DNA of 54,425 bases, taken from assembly GCA_020052615.1 (NCBI GenBank), contig JAGVOT010000060.1, forward strand, positions 1 through 54,425, given 5' to 3'. Origin of the DNA: Nitrospirota bacterium (GTDB lineage Bacteria > Nitrospirota > UBA9217). Below are positions 50,960-54,425 of this stretch, one piece after another. Position 1 is the stretch's first letter. Every line of letters begins with the position of its first letter. A program made the position numbers and the translations under genes. The notes beneath the pieces were generated by a model, which was not told where the DNA came from, did no database searches, and saw only the letters and a program-made list of their open reading frames with translations.

Positions 50960-52168
50960 TCACTGCAAAAATTTTTTTATGACCAGCGAGGCGTTGTTCC
51001 CCCCAAAGGCGTATGAATTATTGAGGGCGATGTGAACCTTGTGCGCCCGGGCTTTGTTCGGCACGCAGTCGATGTCGCATTCCGGGTCCGGCGTCTCATA
51101 GTTGATCGTCGGAGGGATCATGTCATGCCGGACGATCAGGGCACAGGCAATGGCCTCAAGCGCCGATGCCGCCCCCATGGTGTGTCCCAGCATGGATTTT
51201 ATAGAGCTTACCGGGATCCCCTTGTACAGCGGACCGAAGACCTCCCGGATCGAAGCGCACTCCATCTTATCGTTCGCAACCGTGCCGGTGCCATGGGCGC
51301 TGATGTACGATACCTCTTCCTTCGCGATGCCGGCTTCGCGCAAGGCCTTGTTCATGCACGCCGATATGCCCTCAACCGTGGCTGTCGTCATATGGTGTGC
51401 ATCGCAGCTGAGACCGTAGCCGCCGATCTCGGCATAGATCGTGGCCTTTCGCCTGACGGCAGCCTCGAGCGACTCGATGACGAGCGTCCCTGCGCCTTCT
51501 GCGGGGATCATTCCCTTCCTGTCTTTATCAAAAGGCCGGCATTTTTCCGGTGCTACCGCCTTGAATTGATTGAAGCCGGTATATTCGATCCGGGAAACCG
51601 CATCCGATGCTCCCGCAAGCACGATAGGGGCCCGGTCCATTCTGATGAGGTCATGTGCATGCGCAATGGCATAATTACCCGCGGCGCATGCGGTGGAAAA
51701 CATGAAATTCGGGCCATGACAGTCGAACTCCCTGGCGATGGCAGATGGCGCCGTGTGCGTCGGCATCTGGTAGAGCAGGCCTTTTCTGAGTCCCTGCTGC
51801 TGGATGAGCAGTGCGTCAACGTCTTCGATCGCCTGGGCCGCGCCCAGTGTCGTGCCATGCGAGACGCCGATCGCGCGCTCCGCCGCGTCCCCGGCCGTGA
51901 GGCCGGCATCGTCCCACGCAAGTTTTGCCGAGGCCACGGCCATTTGGGTCGCGCGGTTCATGAACGGCAGCCGCTCCGCCGGAATGAAATCCTCGGCCCT
52001 GAAATTTCGCACTTCGCCGCCGTTGTGCGTGAAATGGTTCGTCGTATCAAAGGACGAAACCGGACTGATCCCCGACTTCCCCTTGAGAAGGTTGTCCCAG
52101 AACTCCTGCCAGCCGATGCCGATGGAGGAGACTACCCCCAGTCCCGTTATGACGACGCGATCATTCAT
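50960..52168 (-). CDS. Beta-ketoacyl-ACP synthase (FabF-like, catalytic)
   Basis: Ketosynthase of 402 residues with the full catalytic triad: Cys161 (STACAAGN), His292 (SAHGTGT) and His329 (SMLGHTMGA). Ends YAFGGNNASLVI, as FabF enzymes do. Together with the inactive homologue at 52605-53840 it can form a KS-alpha/KS-beta pair. The gene overlaps the dehydratase gene by 8 bases. In this family the enzyme extends an ACP-bound acyl chain using malonyl-ACP. Confidence 0.95.
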   Translation of the reverse strand: MNDRVVITGLGVVSSIGIGWQEFWDNLLKGKSGISPVSSFDTTNHFTHNGGEVRNFRAEDFIPAERLPFMNRATQMAVASAKLAWDDAGLTAGDAAERAIGVSHGTTLGAAQAIEDVDALLIQQQGLRKGLLYQMPTHTAPSAIAREFDCHGPNFMFSTACAAGNYAIAHAHDLIRMDRAPIVLAGASDAVSRIEYTGFNQFKAVAPEKCRPFDKDRKGMIPAEGAGTLVIESLEAAVRRKATIYAEIGGYGLSCDAHHMTTATVEGISACMNKALREAGIAKEEVSYISAHGTGTVANDKMECASIREVFGPLYKGIPVSSIKSMLGHTMGAASALEAIACALIVRHDMIPPTINYETPDPECDIDCVPNKARAHKVHIALNNSYAFGGNNASLVIKKFLQ

Positions 52169-52601
52169 GCTTCACGCTGAACACCAGCTCCGCCTCCGCG
52201 ACCTTCGTCTCGCCGACCGAGGCCTCGCCCGACACATAGGCGCCGGTCGGCAGGGACTTGATGCTTTCCACGGTTATCCTGATCTGATCTCCCGGAGTCA
52301 CGGGATGGAGAAAGCGGGCCTTGACCGACCCGAAGAGATACTGCGGTCGGATCTCACCCGCGCCTTGCTGTTTATCGAAGGCGAAGAGAACGATGGCCGC
52401 CTGCGCCATGGCCTCGATGATGGTCGCGCCGGGCATGACGGCCTTTTCAGGGAAGTGGCCGAGGAAGAAGATATCATTCCCCGAGACGTTCTTGATCGCC
52501 ACCGCACGCCTGCCCGGCTCCAGCTCGATGATCCGGTCGAGCATGATGAAGGGGAACCGTTGGGGAATGAGCTTCTTTATCTCTTCAAAGTCGAGCTGCA
52601 T
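52161..52601 (-). CDS. FabZ-like 3-hydroxyacyl-ACP dehydratase
   Basis: Hot-dog-fold protein of 146 residues. Catalytic His49 in FFLGHFPEKAVMPGA and Glu63 in IIEAMAQAA; the N-terminus IPQRFPFIMLDRI is FabZ-typical. It would introduce the double bond after each reduction. The gene begins 3 bp after the chain-length-factor-like gene and overlaps the ketosynthase gene by 8 bases. Confidence 0.94.
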   Translation of the reverse strand: MQLDFEEIKKLIPQRFPFIMLDRIIELEPGRRAVAIKNVSGNDIFFLGHFPEKAVMPGATIIEAMAQAAIVLFAFDKQQGAGEIRPQYLFGSVKARFLHPVTPGDQIRITVESIKSLPTGAYVSGEASVGETKVAEAELVFSVKHE

Positions 52602-52604
52602 GCT

Positions 52605-53840
52605 TCACCTGTTATAGCCGCCCACTACGAGGGCTGAATTTTGTCCGTACGGGTCCGCCGCAGTAACGAGCACCGTTTTCACCGCCCGCGAACGCGCTGC
52701 ATTCGGCACGATATCGCAGGCGCAGAGGGGATCGGCCTGACGGTGGTTCACCGTGGGAGGGATGAACCCCTGCCGGATGGCCCCGACCGCCGCTGCCGCC
52801 GCAAGAGCGCCTGAAGCGGAGAATGTTTCCCCTATCATGGATTTGATCGAACTAACGGGTACGCGCCTGGCCTCTTCTCCGAAGACCTCCGTGAGAACCC
52901 GTGCCTCCATCCGGTCCAGTCCCGGGGTTCCGTTGGCGCAGGAACATACATACCCGATGTCTTTTGGCCGTACACGTGCCTCCTCAAGCGCACGCTCGAT
53001 GGCATCACGCAGCCCCCGCCCCGCCCGTTCGAACGCACTGTCCGCTTCCGGGTCAAAGGCATTTCCGCAGCCCAGGATCACGGCCAGGATGTCCGCGCCC
53101 CGGCTCCGGGCATGCGCCTCATCCTCCACGACCAGCACCGCCGATCCCTCGGACAGTACGAACCCGTCCCGATCCGCATCAAAGGGACGGCTGACCGGCC
53201 CGGCGCCGTTCATGCCGGAGAGATAACCCAGATCGTGGAACAGGCGAAAGGTCTCTTCGCACAGCTCTTCGACGCCGCCGGCGAGGACCGCGTCGGCCCT
53301 TCCGAGCCCGATGAAATCCGCCGCGTAGGACAGGGCATCGAGACCCGCGCAGAAACCCGTGGACAGCGTCGTGTTGAAGCCCTTGATGGTGAAACGGATG
53401 GAGACCTGGCTTGCCGGAGAATTGATGACCGTGTTCGGGAAGTGGGAAGGATTGACGAACCTCGGACCTTCAAGCAGTCCGGAACGATCGAACTGGGCGA
53501 TACTATGCAGGCTCCCGAAGGTCGTGCCGATGGCAACGCCAACGGCCCGCGACGAGTCCTCTGTAACGATCAATCCGCTGTCGTCGAGCGCGAGCCGGGC
53601 CGCGGAACAGACGAGCCGCGTGCTCCGGTCGAGGTCCCGGAGGCCCTTTTTCCCCAGATAGGCCAGCGCGTCGAAATCGGTGATCTCGCCGGCCGACCTT
53701 ACCCGGAAGGGAGCGGGATCAAAAAGCGTGATCGGACGGACACCGGTCGCGCCCCGCTGCAGCGCCTCCCAGTATGCGTCCTTCCCCTGCCCGATGGGCG
53801 AGAGGACGCCGATCCCTGTTATGACCGCTCTGACTTTCAT
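52605..53840 (-). CDS. Ketosynthase homologue without catalytic residues (chain-length-factor-like)
   Basis: Protein of 411 residues of the KAS superfamily. All three catalytic positions differ from the neighbouring enzyme: Phe163 with an adjacent Cys164 (STGFCAG) at the active cysteine, Asn304 (CANGT) at the first His and Glu339 (MIGETF) at the second. That pattern, beside an intact ketosynthase, is expected of a KS-beta/chain-length factor as in type II PKS and aryl polyene loci (inference). It lies 4 bp after fabG. Confidence 0.88.
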   Translation of the reverse strand: MKVRAVITGIGVLSPIGQGKDAYWEALQRGATGVRPITLFDPAPFRVRSAGEITDFDALAYLGKKGLRDLDRSTRLVCSAARLALDDSGLIVTEDSSRAVGVAIGTTFGSLHSIAQFDRSGLLEGPRFVNPSHFPNTVINSPASQVSIRFTIKGFNTTLSTGFCAGLDALSYAADFIGLGRADAVLAGGVEELCEETFRLFHDLGYLSGMNGAGPVSRPFDADRDGFVLSEGSAVLVVEDEAHARSRGADILAVILGCGNAFDPEADSAFERAGRGLRDAIERALEEARVRPKDIGYVCSCANGTPGLDRMEARVLTEVFGEEARRVPVSSIKSMIGETFSASGALAAAAAVGAIRQGFIPPTVNHRQADPLCACDIVPNAARSRAVKTVLVTAADPYGQNSALVVGGYNR

Positions 53841-53844
53841 ACCC

Positions 53845-54425
53845 CTACATCCCCAGCCCGCCGTCGATCTGGAGGACCTGTCCGGTGATATAGTGTGATG
53901 CGTCGCTCAGCAGAAAAAGCACCGACTGCGCAACCTCCTCGGCCGTGCCGAACCGCCCCAGCGGGATCTGCTGGACCGCCCTTTCGCGGGATTTCTCCCC
54001 CAGTTGCGATGTCATATCTGTTTCGATGAAACCGGGAGCGACCGCGTTCACCCGGACGCTGTACGGCGCCACCTCTTTTGCAAGCGACTTCGTGAAGCCG
54101 ATGACCCCGGCCTTGGCTGCCGCATAGTTCACCTGGCCGGCCATGGGCCGGATGCCGCTGACCGACGAAATATTCACGACATTCCCGCTTTTCTGCTTGA
54201 GGAAGGTGATGATACAGGCGCGGGTCGTATTGAAGACACCGGTAAGATCGGTGTCGATGACGTCGCCCCAATCCTCCCTGCCCATGCTCATGAGCGATCT
54301 GTCGCGGGTGATCCCGGCGTTATTGACAAGGATGTCGAGCCTGCCGAACTCTTGCTTGACCTGCTCGATCATCACCTTCGCACCTTCGAAATCCCGGACA
54401 TCGAGCCGGATCGGCAGCGCCCGGC
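53845..54425 (-). CDS. fabG: FabG-like 3-oxoacyl-ACP reductase (partial, runs off window)
   Basis: The C-terminal 192 residues or so of a short-chain dehydrogenase are inside the window; the N-terminal NADPH-binding TGxxxGxG part lies beyond 54425. Seen are DILVNNAGITRD, the catalytic Ser (ISSVSG) and NYAAAKAG with catalytic Tyr and Lys, VNAVAPGFIETDM and the C-terminal TGQVLQIDGGLGM. It reduces 3-ketoacyl-ACP with NADPH. First visible gene of the polyene-type locus on the minus strand; more genes probably lie upstream. Confidence 0.95.
   Translation of the reverse strand, partial: RALPIRLDVRDFEGAKVMIEQVKQEFGRLDILVNNAGITRDRSLMSMGREDWGDVIDTDLTGVFNTTRACIITFLKQKSGNVVNISSVSGIRPMAGQVNYAAAKAGVIGFTKSLAKEVAPYSVRVNAVAPGFIETDMTSQLGEKSRERAVQQIPLGRFGTAEEVAQSVLFLLSDASHYITGQVLQIDGGLGM

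Overview
The window is a GC-rich (by eye roughly 60%) stretch of a Gram-negative bacterial chromosome with about 57 genes, packed mostly in co-directional minus-strand operons. LL-diaminopimelate aminotransferase (dapL), a PPi-type phosphofructokinase, a TsuA/TusA/DsrE-type sulfur module, a multihaem cytochrome lipoprotein, sigma-54 signalling and the HrcA/CIRCE heat-shock system together fit an anaerobic or microaerophilic lineage such as Nitrospirota or Desulfobacterota. That placement is an inference; no rRNA marker is present. I saw no tRNA, rRNA, CRISPR array or intact insertion sequence.

Layout: 0.2-5 kb holds a radical SAM/SPASM protein, a GNAT acetyltransferase followed by a degenerate attC-like hairpin, and a translationally coupled FAD oxidoreductase/B12-radical SAM pair. 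5.2-11.3 kb is a sulfur-trafficking island on the minus strand: a TusA-like protein lacking its cysteine, three small DsrE/F/H-like proteins, a GT39-type membrane glycosyltransferase, a YeeE/YedE (TsuA-like) transporter, a canonical TusA, two paralogous tiny membrane proteins and a universal stress protein. Divergent from it, 11.4-16 kb encodes a tandem PhnD-domain binding protein, a Cys-rich membrane histidine kinase and an NtrC-type sigma-54 activator. Two sulfur transcription units each carry a -24/-12 sigma-54 promoter and, about 47-49 bp further upstream, the same palindrome (TGTCCTGTTYGGRACAGGG). This is the strongest candidate for an undescribed regulatory circuit here.

16-24.6 kb: a multihaem lipoprotein cytochrome, RNase G, a GAF-GGDEF diguanylate cyclase, panC, a seven-repeat propeller lipoprotein, hemolysin III, moaC and moaA. 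24.6-27.2 kb: a HAMP-only membrane protein with a small partner, PPi-PFK and a DUF3185 protein. 27.2-33.4 kb: the hrcA-grpE-dnaK-dnaJ cluster and a separate hsp20, with one CIRCE operator before hrcA and one before hsp20. 33.4-46.4 kb: dNK, folK, and a lysine/arginine block (dapL, dapB, dapA, dapF, lysA, argH, argG) interleaved with a FAH-family enzyme, a DsbC-like protein carrying a CxxCH motif, a fibronectin-III lipoprotein and a cyclophilin.

46.5-54.4 kb: a PilZ protein, a hybrid histidine kinase, and a type II PKS/FAS-like locus (fabG, a ketosynthase homologue without catalytic residues, dehydratase, catalytic ketosynthase, ACP, CrtI-like FAD enzyme) that looks built to make a polyene or other unusual acyl chain. 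It runs off the right edge.
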